Positions 54,129-63,929 of a stretch of 64,000 nucleotides of DNA are shown piece after piece. Within the stretch, counting starts at the first letter, position 1. Each line of letters opens with the position of its first letter. A program made the position numbers and the translations under genes. Source of the stretch: Gelidibacter maritimus (lineage in GTDB: Bacteria > Bacteroidota > Bacteroidia > Flavobacteriales > Flavobacteriaceae); the NCBI RefSeq assembly GCF_014062315.1, contig NZ_JACGLT010000006.1, positions 186,001 through 250,000 on the forward strand, written 5' to 3'. The notes under the pieces were generated by a model. It was not told where the DNA came from, made no database searches, and saw nothing but the letters and a program-made list of their open reading frames with translations.

Positions 54129-55139
54129 TTATGAAGTTTTGGAGCCTATCCTTTCAAGGATGAAAATGGTTAAAAAGCCGATGGCCATAAGACCTGCCGC
54201 CATCCCTATTTGCGGGTCGATAGCATTATTTATTTCTGAATAATGAAATGGTGAAACACTATGTTCTGATACCATTTTGTAGGTATCAAAATCGTTGATT
54301 TCTCTTTGATACACTTCAATGGTGCCATACTCCGTAATTCGAGATACGGGTATCCTTTGTCCCGTAGATTTCTCTAAAATGGTAAAGGTCTCTTTCCAGG
54401 GCCATATTTTGTTGAGCGAACCAAAAATAAATCCGGTCAATACAGCCAAGGTAGTATTTTTATAGTGCTTGAACAGCCATTTCAAAATACGACTGAAGCT
54501 TAAAAGTCCTACCAACGCTCCAACTGCAAAAAGGGCTATTCGTTTAAAATCGAAGTCGTGCAAAGCGTCACTAAGCGTTTTATAGGCTCCTAAAATAACC
54601 AGAATGAAAGATCCTGAAATTCCGGGTAAGATCATTGCACAAATAGCAATAGCTCCAGCAAAAAATAGAAATATGGGGCTGTCGTTATTTGCTAAGGAAG
54701 GTAAGGTGGTAACATAGTAAGCTGCCAATGTTCCGAATATTAGAGCAACTATAGTACCCAAATTCCAGGTTTTAATCTGTTTGCCTACAAAGAAGATGCT
54801 GGCGACAATGAGACCGAAAAAGAAAGACCAAATTAAGACTGGATGCTCTTCAATCAGAAACTTTGCCAGTCGCATAAAAGAAACAAAACTTATAACAATT
54901 CCTGTAAGTAGGGCTACTAAGAAATTTCCGTTAAGTTGTTTCCAAAATGCAGAAAAACCACTGTCTTTAAATGTGGTCAACAAACTCAAATTGACGCCAC
55001 TGATTGTGGTTATTAATTCTTCGTAAATACCCGAAATAAAGGCAATGGTGCCACCTGATACTCCAGGTACGGCGTCTGCCGCTCCCATTGCAATTCCTTT
55101 AAGTGAAATGAATAGGTAATCTATAAAGCGTCTTTGCAT
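54129..55139 (-). CDS. DUF368 (PopT-like) polyprenyl-phosphate transporter, first copy
   Basis: The 336-residue multi-pass protein has GIAMGAADAVPGVSGGTIAFISGIYEELI, then AICAMILPGISGSFILVILGAYKTL and LNKIWPWKETFT, in the same order as its neighbour. By analogy with PopT it moves the lipid carrier undecaprenyl phosphate back to the cytoplasmic side for reuse in wall and surface-glycan synthesis. The stop codon abuts the start of the second copy. The TPR gene is 39 bases upstream on the same strand. Confidence 0.92.
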   Translation of the reverse strand: MQRRFIDYLFISLKGIAMGAADAVPGVSGGTIAFISGIYEELITTISGVNLSLLTTFKDSGFSAFWKQLNGNFLVALLTGIVISFVSFMRLAKFLIEEHPVLIWSFFFGLIVASIFFVGKQIKTWNLGTIVALIFGTLAAYYVTTLPSLANNDSPIFLFFAGAIAICAMILPGISGSFILVILGAYKTLSDALHDFDFKRIALFAVGALVGLLSFSRILKWLFKHYKNTTLAVLTGFIFGSLNKIWPWKETFTILEKSTGQRIPVSRITEYGTIEVYQREINDFDTYKMVSEHSVSPFHYSEINNAIDPQIGMAAGLMAIGFLTIFILERIGSKTS

Positions 55140-55178
55140 CTTTAGTTTTTCAAATAAGAAGCGTAAAGATATAGAATT

Positions 55179-56615
55179 TTACTTGGAGGTTTTTTTTGAA
55201 TTTGAAATAATATTGAGCACCATTTGATGGTCGATAATCATCGGGAACAATTCCTCTAAAATAAAGGAAAATTCCGGATTGAGAAGCCATCCGTTTTTGA
55301 GGTGGTATTGGGCCTTTTCATTTTCCATAAGTGTGAAATAAATGCCTGCCAATCGGTACTCAATCTCTGCGGTTTCTGGATAAAATTCTGCTGCTTGAAT
55401 AAGGTTGAGGGCCGCCGCTTCATACTCACCTAAATTAATCAGGACATCAGCTCTTGCGAGCCACGTATCTAATTCATAATTGCCAAGATCCAATGCTCTC
55501 TTATAGCCGCGTTCTGCTTCTTCAATAAAATGGAGACGATGATTGATTTGTGCATAAAGCTTCCAATACTTGACATTGCCATCATCAATATTAATGGCTT
55601 TGTTAATGTAGTAGAGTGCTTTATGGTAGTCTTTCTTTTTGTTATAAAATCGTGTAATCGCAATCCAGCCCTTGTCTAACAATGGATCTTCATGTACGGT
55701 TTTATAGTAGTATTGAACGGCCAAGTCATCTGAATGCAGCTTTTCATAGCAATTTCCTATTCTCAGTAAAGCAAATGAGGTGGGCTCATCAAGCGCCAAG
55801 GTCATATTGTAATTTTCAATGGCTTCGTTATACTGTTTCAACTTCTCCAATACTTTTCCTTTTTCAAGATAAGCACCTACAAATGTGTCGTCAGAAATAA
55901 TGGCAAACTCAAATGCTGCTAACGCCTTTTTATAGTCTTTTAAAGTAAAATATTGCCTACCCAATTGGTGCCAGGCCATTTCACAATAAGGATTCTTGTC
56001 CAAGTAACGGTTTAAGAAATCAATAGCTTCTTCGTGCAGATCTAAAAACTCAAAACAATAGATGATGTTGTAAAGTGCAGAGTAATCCTCCATATCCAAT
56101 TCCAAACATTTGATAAAATGGGATTTAGCGTTGTCAAACTGGTCCATAAAGAGATATTCCATGCCAATTAAGGCTTGTAAATCAGCTTCATCTTCCTCAG
56201 CATCTATGAGTTTCAGAGCAATTTTTAAGGTATCAATTGCTTTTTGATGTTCATGCCGCTTGGAAAGCACACTTGCTTTTTGAATATAAATTTCCTCATT
56301 GGAAGGCTCAAGGACATGAAGCGAATCTAAAAGTTTTTCTGCTTGTGGCAATTTATCTTCTAAGATATAAATTTCAACTTGAAAGAGTCTTAAAGTTATG
56401 GATGACGGATGTTGTTCCAGTCCCAATTTGACGGCTTTCTTTGCGAGCGCAATTCTGCCATTCTCAAAATAGAATTGAATAATATTTTCAAATTCATTTG
56501 AATCAAAAAACAACACGTTATTTGTTTTCAACATGGATTCAAATTTGGTCAGCGAATAATTATTGTCGTCGTCGTGTTGACTAAACTCCATAAGCACTTT
56601 GTATTGTTCGTTCAA
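55179..56615 (-). CDS. Tetratricopeptide repeat protein
   Basis: The 478-residue cytoplasmic protein is almost entirely helical TPR repeats. Examples are AEKLLDSLHVLEPSNEEIYIQKASVL, QKAIDTLKIALKL, KKALAAFEFAIISDDTFVGAYLEKGKVLEKL, NEAIENYNMTLALDEPTSFALLRIGNCYEKL and HKALYYINKAINIDDGNVKYWKLYAQIN; about ten units can be made out. No signal peptide. TPRs bind other proteins; the partner is not known. It is the first gene of the run leading into the DUF368 pair. No promoter box was assigned. Confidence 0.9.
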   Translation of the reverse strand: MNEQYKVLMEFSQHDDDNNYSLTKFESMLKTNNVLFFDSNEFENIIQFYFENGRIALAKKAVKLGLEQHPSSITLRLFQVEIYILEDKLPQAEKLLDSLHVLEPSNEEIYIQKASVLSKRHEHQKAIDTLKIALKLIDAEEDEADLQALIGMEYLFMDQFDNAKSHFIKCLELDMEDYSALYNIIYCFEFLDLHEEAIDFLNRYLDKNPYCEMAWHQLGRQYFTLKDYKKALAAFEFAIISDDTFVGAYLEKGKVLEKLKQYNEAIENYNMTLALDEPTSFALLRIGNCYEKLHSDDLAVQYYYKTVHEDPLLDKGWIAITRFYNKKKDYHKALYYINKAINIDDGNVKYWKLYAQINHRLHFIEEAERGYKRALDLGNYELDTWLARADVLINLGEYEAAALNLIQAAEFYPETAEIEYRLAGIYFTLMENEKAQYHLKNGWLLNPEFSFILEELFPMIIDHQMVLNIISNSKKTSK

Positions 56616-56760
56616 TTAAATGTAACGCTATCCTCAGTGAAAAGGGAATTTTAAGGCGAATGTTTTCAACAAATTAGTTAACATTACCAGCGCGTCATCT
56701 GTATTAGTTTGGGTTGTTGTTTGGTTAACAGTAAGTTATGATGGGTGCAAACCTAAGCAA

Positions 56761-57942
56761 TTATAATGAAATTTCGTCTAAAATTGAGACGATAACTTGG
56801 CAGCCTTCAACTATTTCATCCTTTGTTATGGTTAAAGGAGGTGTTAACCGAATTGCTTTCGACTCAAAAAGTAGCCAAAAAAGTATCAGACCCCGGTTTT
56901 GTGCCTTTAAAATTAGTTGGTTTGCAATTTCTGCCGATGGTGTTATCGCAGCCAACATTAAGCCGCGGCCTCTAATTTCTGTAATCAAAGGGTGTTTTAA
57001 ATGTTTTCTGAATAGTTGCTCTTTTTCAAGGGCTTCTGCCATTAAATCACTCTCTGTTACTTCTTTTACGGTTGCCAATGCTGCAGCAGCAATAACAGGA
57101 TGGCCTCCAAAGGTTGTAATATGGCCTAATTTTGGAAAATCCTGTAAGGTGTGCATCATGGCTTTAGATGACGTAAACGCACCAATTGGCATGCCGCCGC
57201 CGAGACCTTTTCCAGTGACTAGAATATCGGGGATACAGTTGTAATGTTCAAAGCCAAATAATTTTCCGGTACGGCCTATACCTGGTTGAATTTCGTCCAA
57301 TATAAGTAAGGCGCCTACTTCGTCACACCGTGTTCTTACTTTGGTCAAGTAGTTGTCAAGCGGCTCAATAAAGCCTGCACCACCTTGGATGGTTTCTAAG
57401 ATAACCGCAGCAGTTTTAGGGGTGATCTGATTTAAATCTTCTTTATTGTTATAGGTTATAAAGTTCACATCTGGCATTAAGGGTCTGAAAGCTCGTTTGC
57501 GCTCTTCGTAGCCCATAACACTCATGGCGCCCGTGGTATTGCCGTGGTAGGCATGATGCGCCGCAATAATCTGACTTCTGCCGGTTGCACGACGTGCCAA
57601 TTTTAAAGCACCTTCAATGGCTTCGGTACCCGAATTGACAAGGTAGGTGCAGTCTAAGGATTTTGGCAAATGCTGGGCCAATAATTTTGTCAGTTGCACC
57701 GCTGGTTCCTGAATATATTCACCATACACCATAACGTGCAAATATTTATCCAATTGATCCTTGATTGCTTTGACCACTTTTGGATGACGATGTCCTAAAC
57801 TACAAGCCGAAACGCCTGCAACAAAATCGAGATAGGCTTTGTTGTTGGTGTCATAAACATAACAACCTTCGGCGTGGGAAACTTCCATAGCTAAAGGGTG
57901 CGGTGTTGTTTGGGCTTGATGATCTAAAAAATCGCTGGTCAT
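56761..57942 (-). CDS. Class III PLP-dependent aminotransferase (acetylornithine aminotransferase-like)
   Basis: The 393-residue protein has class III motifs: YLDFVAGVSACSLGHRHPKVV, YLVNSGTEAIEGALKLARRATGR, AAHHAYHGNTTGAMSVMG, LLILDEIQPGIGRTGKLFGFEH, and the PLP lysine in LVTGKGLGGGMPIGAF near residue 247. Members include ArgD, ornithine and 4-aminobutyrate aminotransferases. Its length is close to ArgD, but no arginine genes flank it, so the substrate is left open. It starts two bases after the OstA-like gene ends, so the two are co-transcribed. Confidence 0.9.
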   Translation of the reverse strand: MTSDFLDHQAQTTPHPLAMEVSHAEGCYVYDTNNKAYLDFVAGVSACSLGHRHPKVVKAIKDQLDKYLHVMVYGEYIQEPAVQLTKLLAQHLPKSLDCTYLVNSGTEAIEGALKLARRATGRSQIIAAHHAYHGNTTGAMSVMGYEERKRAFRPLMPDVNFITYNNKEDLNQITPKTAAVILETIQGGAGFIEPLDNYLTKVRTRCDEVGALLILDEIQPGIGRTGKLFGFEHYNCIPDILVTGKGLGGGMPIGAFTSSKAMMHTLQDFPKLGHITTFGGHPVIAAAALATVKEVTESDLMAEALEKEQLFRKHLKHPLITEIRGRGLMLAAITPSAEIANQLILKAQNRGLILFWLLFESKAIRLTPPLTITKDEIVEGCQVIVSILDEISL

Positions 57943-57943
57943 T

Positions 57944-59752
57944 TTAATTGTCTTTTTTCTGAGGTTTTTGCAATGTTTTTACCTTTGATGAATCTTCTTT
58001 TTTAATTGCTGCCTTTGGAATGGTCCGTGACGCTTTCTGTTCTTCGTCTTTTCTGGCGTCTTTTGGTTTTGCATCTTCAACGCGCTGTAACAAAGCGTCA
58101 TCAAAGAAATCTTCTTGTGGAATATAATCGTCTAATCCTTTGATGACTGGCAATTCCAATGGCGGATCGTCCGAAAATAAATCTGCAACACTTTTTGGAC
58201 GCTCCTCTTCGCGCCAATCAAAACCTCGCAGTTTTCTTGCGTTTTCTGGAAATTCTGATTCTGGCCATATTTCGCCATCTACCTGATCAATCAAAGTTAT
58301 AATCTTATATTCCTCCTCAATTTTAAGATTAATTTTACCTGATTTGGATTTGTTTATCCCTATCAATTCCTGATCGTCATCTCTTGAATAATTGATCACT
58401 TCTGCATTTTTGATAATATCCACATTGTAAAGATCATTGTCTTTAAATAGTCCAATCAGCCGCTGTCCTTTTATTTGATTATAACCAGCATCAAGAGTGT
58501 CCTTACTGATCAAAAAGGCATTGTCAAAGACAACAAGCGAGTCCAGTTGCTCTGTTTTGGGATTTGAAATAAGATGGATGGTATCTCCAGTCATTTGGTT
58601 TTCCAGATTCCAGAGAATAGGCCTTCGTTTTATGGTAAAAGCCTCAGTAGAGGAGAAGCGCTCCAAATTAATTAGTTGTGTCAGGCCAGATTTATGGTCC
58701 GCGTGGATGGAATCTGCTTTTCCACTTAAGTCACTTTTAAATATTTTGGCATTGTAATAGGCTCTGGTGATGCGATGCTCTGGTTTTCCTGTGACCATTA
58801 GAATGTCACTGTGCATATAGATGGAATCTTTTTCTTGAACGGTGATGGCCAATGCACGTTTGGTGATGAACACCGAATCTTTGGCACGCCATATTTCGGC
58901 ATAATGTCCCCGGGCTATACTGTTATTAATGGTGTCTGTGACCGTGATATTATTGGTTGCAGAAGCAAAACTGATTTTCCTATCAAAATACATGCTATCG
59001 CCTTCAAAAACACGATTCTCATAATTTATTTTTGAATTTTTCACGAAATAGCCAGTATCGTTATTGGTGTCATAAAATCCACGCTCAGCATAAATGGTAT
59101 TGGAATCGCCAACAATTGTGGTAGGACCATAAAGATAGGCATGGCCAGTTTCAGTATAAAAATCGAGATGATCCGTATTTAATGTATATTCTGGATTGAC
59201 CAAAACCACATCCTGTACGAATTGGTATTTTTTACTATTCATATAATACCGACCAATTTGGCTCGTAATTGTTCCTGAGGTATCTCTCACAACTTTCCCT
59301 TTACTTTGGTAGTATGCTTGCTGCTTGACGCGGTCAAAATGAAGGGTATCTGTGGTCAAAACCGATTTTGGCTCGGTCAGCACCACATCACCACTAGCGA
59401 ATGCCAGTTGCGTTTTACCACTATATTCGGCATACTTGGCGGTCATGTTTATAGTATCCCCCTGTATCATGACTACATTACTATAGGCTTCAATAAAGTC
59501 TTCCTTCTCGTAATAAACAGCTTGGTCACACCATAAATTAATACCTTCATGGGTGAAATGAACTTGTTGGGTATTATCTCTGGTGAAAACGGAAACCCCA
59601 GGGCCGCGAAGACTGTCAGAATCGACAAAGCCTGAGTATTCCACACGGATTTTCTTGAGTCTTTCAGTTTGCGATACCGCTGAAAAACTTAAACTTAAAA
59701 ACAAAACAGTAAAAATAGATAATGCTTTCAATGTGCGACAGATGATTTTCAA
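57944..59752 (-). CDS. OstA-like protein (LptA/OstA-type beta-jellyroll)
   Basis: The 602-residue protein has a signal peptide (FLSLSFSAVSQ, about residue 28). The OstA/LptA pattern follows: INLWCDQAVYYEKEDFIEAYSNVVMIQGDTINMTAKYAEYSGKTQLAFASGDVVLTEPKSVLTTDTLHFD, and then repeated strand pairs through residue 450. LptA-type domains carry LPS across the periplasm to the outer membrane; the long Bacteroidota form is presumed to act there. The last 90 residues are hydrophilic, rich in Lys, Asp and Glu. Transcribed with the class III aminotransferase gene. Confidence 0.9.
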   Translation of the reverse strand: MKIICRTLKALSIFTVLFLSLSFSAVSQTERLKKIRVEYSGFVDSDSLRGPGVSVFTRDNTQQVHFTHEGINLWCDQAVYYEKEDFIEAYSNVVMIQGDTINMTAKYAEYSGKTQLAFASGDVVLTEPKSVLTTDTLHFDRVKQQAYYQSKGKVVRDTSGTITSQIGRYYMNSKKYQFVQDVVLVNPEYTLNTDHLDFYTETGHAYLYGPTTIVGDSNTIYAERGFYDTNNDTGYFVKNSKINYENRVFEGDSMYFDRKISFASATNNITVTDTINNSIARGHYAEIWRAKDSVFITKRALAITVQEKDSIYMHSDILMVTGKPEHRITRAYYNAKIFKSDLSGKADSIHADHKSGLTQLINLERFSSTEAFTIKRRPILWNLENQMTGDTIHLISNPKTEQLDSLVVFDNAFLISKDTLDAGYNQIKGQRLIGLFKDNDLYNVDIIKNAEVINYSRDDDQELIGINKSKSGKINLKIEEEYKIITLIDQVDGEIWPESEFPENARKLRGFDWREEERPKSVADLFSDDPPLELPVIKGLDDYIPQEDFFDDALLQRVEDAKPKDARKDEEQKASRTIPKAAIKKEDSSKVKTLQKPQKKDN

Positions 59753-59907
59753 AAGTAACTCTTTATTTTAAGCATTGTTTTACGTTAACATTAATTTAGG
59801 GCAGAATTATTAGGGAAAAGAGGATTTACGACACAAATTTTACGAATGTAATGGTTTTTATTAGAATAATCCGTTCAACCATTTAATAGAGTAATCCGTT
59901 GTAATAC

Positions 59908-59947
59908 TATAACTAACCTGCCCAAAAGTGCGGGCAGGTTAGTTATA
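59908..59947 (-). terminator. Long hairpin after purA, without a T-run
   Basis: TATAACTAACCTGCCC (59908-59923) pairs with GGGCAGGTTAGTTATA (59932-59947) with no mismatch: a 16-bp stem over an eight-base loop, five bases beyond the purA stop. There is no clear T-run on either strand, so it may protect the 3' end or assist termination rather than act as a classic terminator. Confidence 0.55.
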
Positions 59948-59951
59948 AAAC

Positions 59952-61223
59952 TTATCTTATGATTGTCTGTTTTCTATCTGGACCAACAGAAACAATGGTA
60001 ATCGGAATTTCAAGTTCTTTTTCTAAGAATTCAATATATTCCAACAAAGCTTGAGGCATATCGGAAGCATCGGTCATATCAGTCAAATCTTCGTTCCAGC
60101 CCTTAAAATCGGTGTAGATAGGAGTAACGTTTTCTGATTCAATATTATATGGTAAATGATGGATGACATCGCCTTTATATTTATACGCAGTACACACTTT
60201 TAGGGTTTTAAATCCTGAAAGTACGTCGCCTTTCATCATAATCAATTTTGTGACGCCATTTACTTGACAAGCATATCGCAACGCTACTAAATCTAACCAG
60301 CCACAACGACGGGAACGACCTGTTGTAGCGCCAAACTCATTGCCCACGCGACCCATGGTTTCACCAACTTCATCAAATAATTCGGTTGGGAAAGGACCTG
60401 ATCCTACTCTGGTAGTATAGGCCTTGAAAATGCCATAGACCTCTCCAATTTTATTAGGAGAAATTCCTAACCCCGTACAAGCACCAGCTGCCGTTGTGTT
60501 GGAAGAGGTGACAAAAGGATAGGTTCCAAAATCAATATCTAGTAAAGAACCTTGAGCGCCTTCTGCTAAAATAGTTTTTCCTTTTTTATGGGCTTGGTGC
60601 AAGTATTCTTCAGAATCTATGAACGTTAGAGTTTTCAACACTTCGATGGATTTGAAGAATTCGTTTTCCATTTCCTTCAAATTATACTCCACATCCACAT
60701 TGTAAAACGCAATCATGGCTTCATGCTTATCGGCCAAAGCGCGGTATTTTTCTTTCCAATTGGCCAACTCAATATCGCCAACTCTAATTCCGTTTCGGCC
60801 GGTTTTATCCATATAAGTGGGACCAATGCCTTTAAGTGTAGAGCCTATTTTGGCCTTGCCTTTTGAAGCTTCACTCGCAGCGTCTAACAAACGGTGCGTA
60901 GGTAAAATAATATGGGCCTTTCGAGAAATTAGAAGCGATTTTTTATAATCTATATTCTGTTCTTCAAGCTTGTCCAATTCTTTATTAAAAATGACAGGGT
61001 CAATCACAACACCATTTCCTACTAAATTAACGGTGTCTTCATGGAATATTCCTGATGGAATGGTATGTAAGACGTGTTTTTTGCCGTTAAACACTAAGGT
61101 GTGTCCCGCATTTGGGCCGCCTTGAAAGCGTGCAATAATGTTGTATTTAGAGGTAAGTACATCGACAATTTTGCCTTTGCCTTCGTCGCCCCATTGTAGT
61201 CCTAGTAGTAAATCTACTGCCAT
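59952..61223 (-). CDS. purA: Adenylosuccinate synthetase
   Basis: PurA joins IMP and aspartate with GTP in the first step from IMP to AMP. The 423-residue protein has the P-loop LGLQWGDEGKGKIVDVL with catalytic Asp and the GGPNAGHTL motif with the catalytic His. It also has GSTLKGIGPTYMDKTGR, ILAEGAQGSLLDIDFGTYPFVTSSN, TTRVGSGPFPTE, TTGRSRRCGWLDL, and the C-terminal SVGPDRKQTI. Length is normal. It lies two bases after the Fur-like gene, so it is the second gene of a two-gene operon. Confidence 0.98.
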   Translation of the reverse strand: MAVDLLLGLQWGDEGKGKIVDVLTSKYNIIARFQGGPNAGHTLVFNGKKHVLHTIPSGIFHEDTVNLVGNGVVIDPVIFNKELDKLEEQNIDYKKSLLISRKAHIILPTHRLLDAASEASKGKAKIGSTLKGIGPTYMDKTGRNGIRVGDIELANWKEKYRALADKHEAMIAFYNVDVEYNLKEMENEFFKSIEVLKTLTFIDSEEYLHQAHKKGKTILAEGAQGSLLDIDFGTYPFVTSSNTTAAGACTGLGISPNKIGEVYGIFKAYTTRVGSGPFPTELFDEVGETMGRVGNEFGATTGRSRRCGWLDLVALRYACQVNGVTKLIMMKGDVLSGFKTLKVCTAYKYKGDVIHHLPYNIESENVTPIYTDFKGWNEDLTDMTDASDMPQALLEYIEFLEKELEIPITIVSVGPDRKQTIIR

Positions 61224-61225
61224 TT

Positions 61226-61687
61226 TTAAGAATCTTTAGGTGGTTCGTTTTTTGTTCCGTAAAAGTATAAGGAGTGGTTGTTGATAGAGATATCAAAAAC
61301 CTCTTCAATCGTTTTTTTGATGGACTGGATTCTCGGGTCACAAAACTCGTAAACCTCGCCAGTATCCGTCAGGATGACATGATCATGTTGTTTATCAAAA
61401 TAAGATTTTTCATAGTGTGCTTGATTCTGTCCAAATTGATGTTTGCGCACCAAGGCACATTCCAAAAGTAGTTCGATGGTATTGTACAACGTCGCACGAC
61501 TCACCCGATAATTTTTATTTTTCATCTTAATATAAAGAGACTCTATATCAAAATGCTCGTCATTATCATAAATTTCCTGTAATATGGCATAGCGTTCAGG
61601 TGTTTTTCTGTGCCCTTTGCCTTCCAAAAATGTGGTGAACACATTTTTCACTATTTCTTGATTGCTATGTTTTGTATTTTGACTCAT
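61226..61687 (-). CDS. Fur family transcriptional regulator lacking the CxxC zinc motif
   Basis: The 153-residue protein has a Fur winged-helix domain ([59 protein letters not shown]) and a dimer domain. The metal segment is [23 protein letters not shown]. Where Fur usually has C-x-x-C after the HDH motif, this has T-D-T, and a second pair near the C-terminus is also missing, so a structural zinc site is probably absent. Sensing of iron or another metal is therefore uncertain. It is transcribed with purA. A TAAATTTG -7-like box lies at 61711-61718. Confidence 0.88.
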   Translation of the reverse strand: MSQNTKHSNQEIVKNVFTTFLEGKGHRKTPERYAILQEIYDNDEHFDIESLYIKMKNKNYRVSRATLYNTIELLLECALVRKHQFGQNQAHYEKSYFDKQHDHVILTDTGEVYEFCDPRIQSIKKTIEEVFDISINNHSLYFYGTKNEPPKDS

Positions 61688-61724
61688 AATGTATGCCGAA
61701 ACTTCGGGGGCAAATTTACGCCTT

Positions 61725-63929
61725 TTAAACTCTTATAACCTTATCAATCCCGTTAATTTTTTTGAGATTCTCCATGAGCTTTTTAAGCATGGTGTTATTT
61801 TTTACAACCACATTGATCTTACCTGAGAAAACACCATCATCACTTTGAAAACTAATGCTTTTCATGTTGACGTGCATATTAGAAGAAATGACTTTGGTGA
61901 TGTTATTGACCAAGCCTAAATTATCAATTCCTGATAATGTAATTTGCGCAGCAAACTCCTGCTGAGAAGAGTCAATCCACTTGGCCTGCATAATTCTGTA
62001 AGCATAATTAGATTGGAGACTCAGCGCATTGGGACAGTTCTTTTTATGCACTTTTATCCCCTCGTTGATGGTTAGAAACCCAAAAACATCATCACCTGGA
62101 ATCGGATTACAGCAGGCAGAAAGTTTATAATCCAGCTTTTCTTCTTCCTTACCAAACACTAAACTATCATATTTGGCGGTAATTTCATCTTTATCAATAT
62201 TTTGGACTACCGTTGGTTTGCGGATCTTACTTTTGATATAGCTCATAATGGCACCGCTTCTTGAAGAAGCAAAGTCCTTGAGCATGGTATTATCAATAGA
62301 CCCAATGCCCACCCTATAAAACAGATCTAAACTTGTTTTTAGTTTGAAGAACACTACCATCTCATTGATGGATTTTTCGTCGAGATTAATCTTAAGCTGC
62401 TTTAACTTTCGTCTTAAAATCTCCTTACCATCTACTGCAACTTCTTTCTTTTCATCTTTTAAAGACGATTTGATTTTACTTCGCGCCCTGGCCGTGGTAG
62501 CATAATCCAACCAATTACTATTGGGCCTAATGTTTTCTGAGGTTAATATTTCTACTTGGTCGCCACTTTGCAGTTCGTGACTTAGTGGAACTAATTTTCC
62601 GTTGACTTTGGCGCCTCTCGTCTTCATACCTATTTCGGTATGGATACTAAAAGCAAAATCGAGTGGAGTGGCACCTTTAGGCAACGATTTTAATTCGCCT
62701 TTTGGGGTAAATACATAAATTTCTTTGGAATATAAATTCAGCTTAAACTGTTCTACAAAATCGACAGCATTGGTTTCGTTGCTTTCCAAGGCTTCCTGTA
62801 GTTTATCAATCCACGTGTCTAAAGCATCCTCTGCATTACCCTCCTTGTATTTGTAATGTGCGGCGTAGCCTTTCTCGGCAATCTCATTCATACGCTCACT
62901 TCTGATTTGTACTTCTACCCAGCGACCTTTGGGCCCCATTACCGTAATGTGTAGGGCTTCATAACCGGTAGACTTAGGCGATGAAATCCAATCCCGCAAA
63001 CGGATAGGGTTTGGAATAAAATGATCCGTGACGATAGAATAGATTTTCCAAGCCAGAAATTTTTCATTGGCATAATCAGATTTGTAAATGATCCTGACCG
63101 CAAATTTATCATAGACTTCATCAAAGGAAACACCTTGTTTGAGCATCTTTCTTCGGATGGAATAAATGGATTTTGGACGTCCTTTAATATCATAGCTCAA
63201 ACCTTCCTTATCCAGGGAATCTTCAATTACTTTTGAAAATGCTTTGATATAGGCGTCTTGCTCTTCCTTACTCTCTTTGATTTTATTGTGAATCTCATTA
63301 TAGACTTCAGGTTCGGTATATTTTAGTCCTAAGTCTTCCAGTTCACTCTTAATATTGTAAAGCCCAATCCGATGCGCCAGAGGTGCGTAAATGTACAAGG
63401 TCTCAGAGGCAATTTTCTCCTGTTTGTCTGAACGCATGGAATCCATGGTCTGCATGTTGTGGAGACGGTCGGCAATTTTGATGATAATAACTCGGACATC
63501 ATCGTTGAGCGTCAACAACATTTTTCTGAAGTTTTCTGCCTGGGTTGACACGTCTGCTTCTTTGCTCAAAGATGATATTTTAGTCAATCCATCTACAATT
63601 CGAGCTACGGTCTTACCGAATTTTTCTTCAATATCGGCAAGGGTATAATCTGGGCTGTCTTCTACAACATCATGCAGTAAAGCTGCCGCAATACACGTCG
63701 CATCCAGCCCAATTTCTTGGGCTACAAGCCTTGCCACTGCAATAGGGTGAAAGATATAAGCTTCACCAGATTTTCGGCGTTGGTTTTTATGGGCATCAAC
63801 AGCCACATCAAAGGCCTGCCTTATCAATTTTTTATCAGCAACGGTAAGGGTTTGGTAGCTTACCTTAAGCAGTTCTTTGTAGGCTTTTGCAATAGCCGCA
63901 TTTTCTTTTTCTATGTCAACTTCTGTCAT
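61725..63929 (-). CDS. Bifunctional (p)ppGpp synthetase/hydrolase (RelA/SpoT family)
   Basis: The protein makes and breaks the alarmone (p)ppGpp in the stringent response. Domains of the 734 residues: an HD hydrolase (about 30-190) with [20 protein letters not shown], where the HDxxED motif is intact, and [13 protein letters not shown]; a synthetase (about 240-350) with [13 protein letters not shown] and [17 protein letters not shown] (about 400-460; [31 protein letters not shown]); a linker with the [15 protein letters not shown] motif; and ACT at the end. Intact hydrolase and synthetase motifs argue for a Rel-type bifunctional enzyme. The 71 bases upstream to the window edge contain no gene that I recognise. 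Confidence 0.96.
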   Translation of the reverse strand: MTEVDIEKENAAIAKAYKELLKVSYQTLTVADKKLIRQAFDVAVDAHKNQRRKSGEAYIFHPIAVARLVAQEIGLDATCIAAALLHDVVEDSPDYTLADIEEKFGKTVARIVDGLTKISSLSKEADVSTQAENFRKMLLTLNDDVRVIIIKIADRLHNMQTMDSMRSDKQEKIASETLYIYAPLAHRIGLYNIKSELEDLGLKYTEPEVYNEIHNKIKESKEEQDAYIKAFSKVIEDSLDKEGLSYDIKGRPKSIYSIRRKMLKQGVSFDEVYDKFAVRIIYKSDYANEKFLAWKIYSIVTDHFIPNPIRLRDWISSPKSTGYEALHITVMGPKGRWVEVQIRSERMNEIAEKGYAAHYKYKEGNAEDALDTWIDKLQEALESNETNAVDFVEQFKLNLYSKEIYVFTPKGELKSLPKGATPLDFAFSIHTEIGMKTRGAKVNGKLVPLSHELQSGDQVEILTSENIRPNSNWLDYATTARARSKIKSSLKDEKKEVAVDGKEILRRKLKQLKINLDEKSINEMVVFFKLKTSLDLFYRVGIGSIDNTMLKDFASSRSGAIMSYIKSKIRKPTVVQNIDKDEITAKYDSLVFGKEEEKLDYKLSACCNPIPGDDVFGFLTINEGIKVHKKNCPNALSLQSNYAYRIMQAKWIDSSQQEFAAQITLSGIDNLGLVNNITKVISSNMHVNMKSISFQSDDGVFSGKINVVVKNNTMLKKLMENLKKINGIDKVIRV

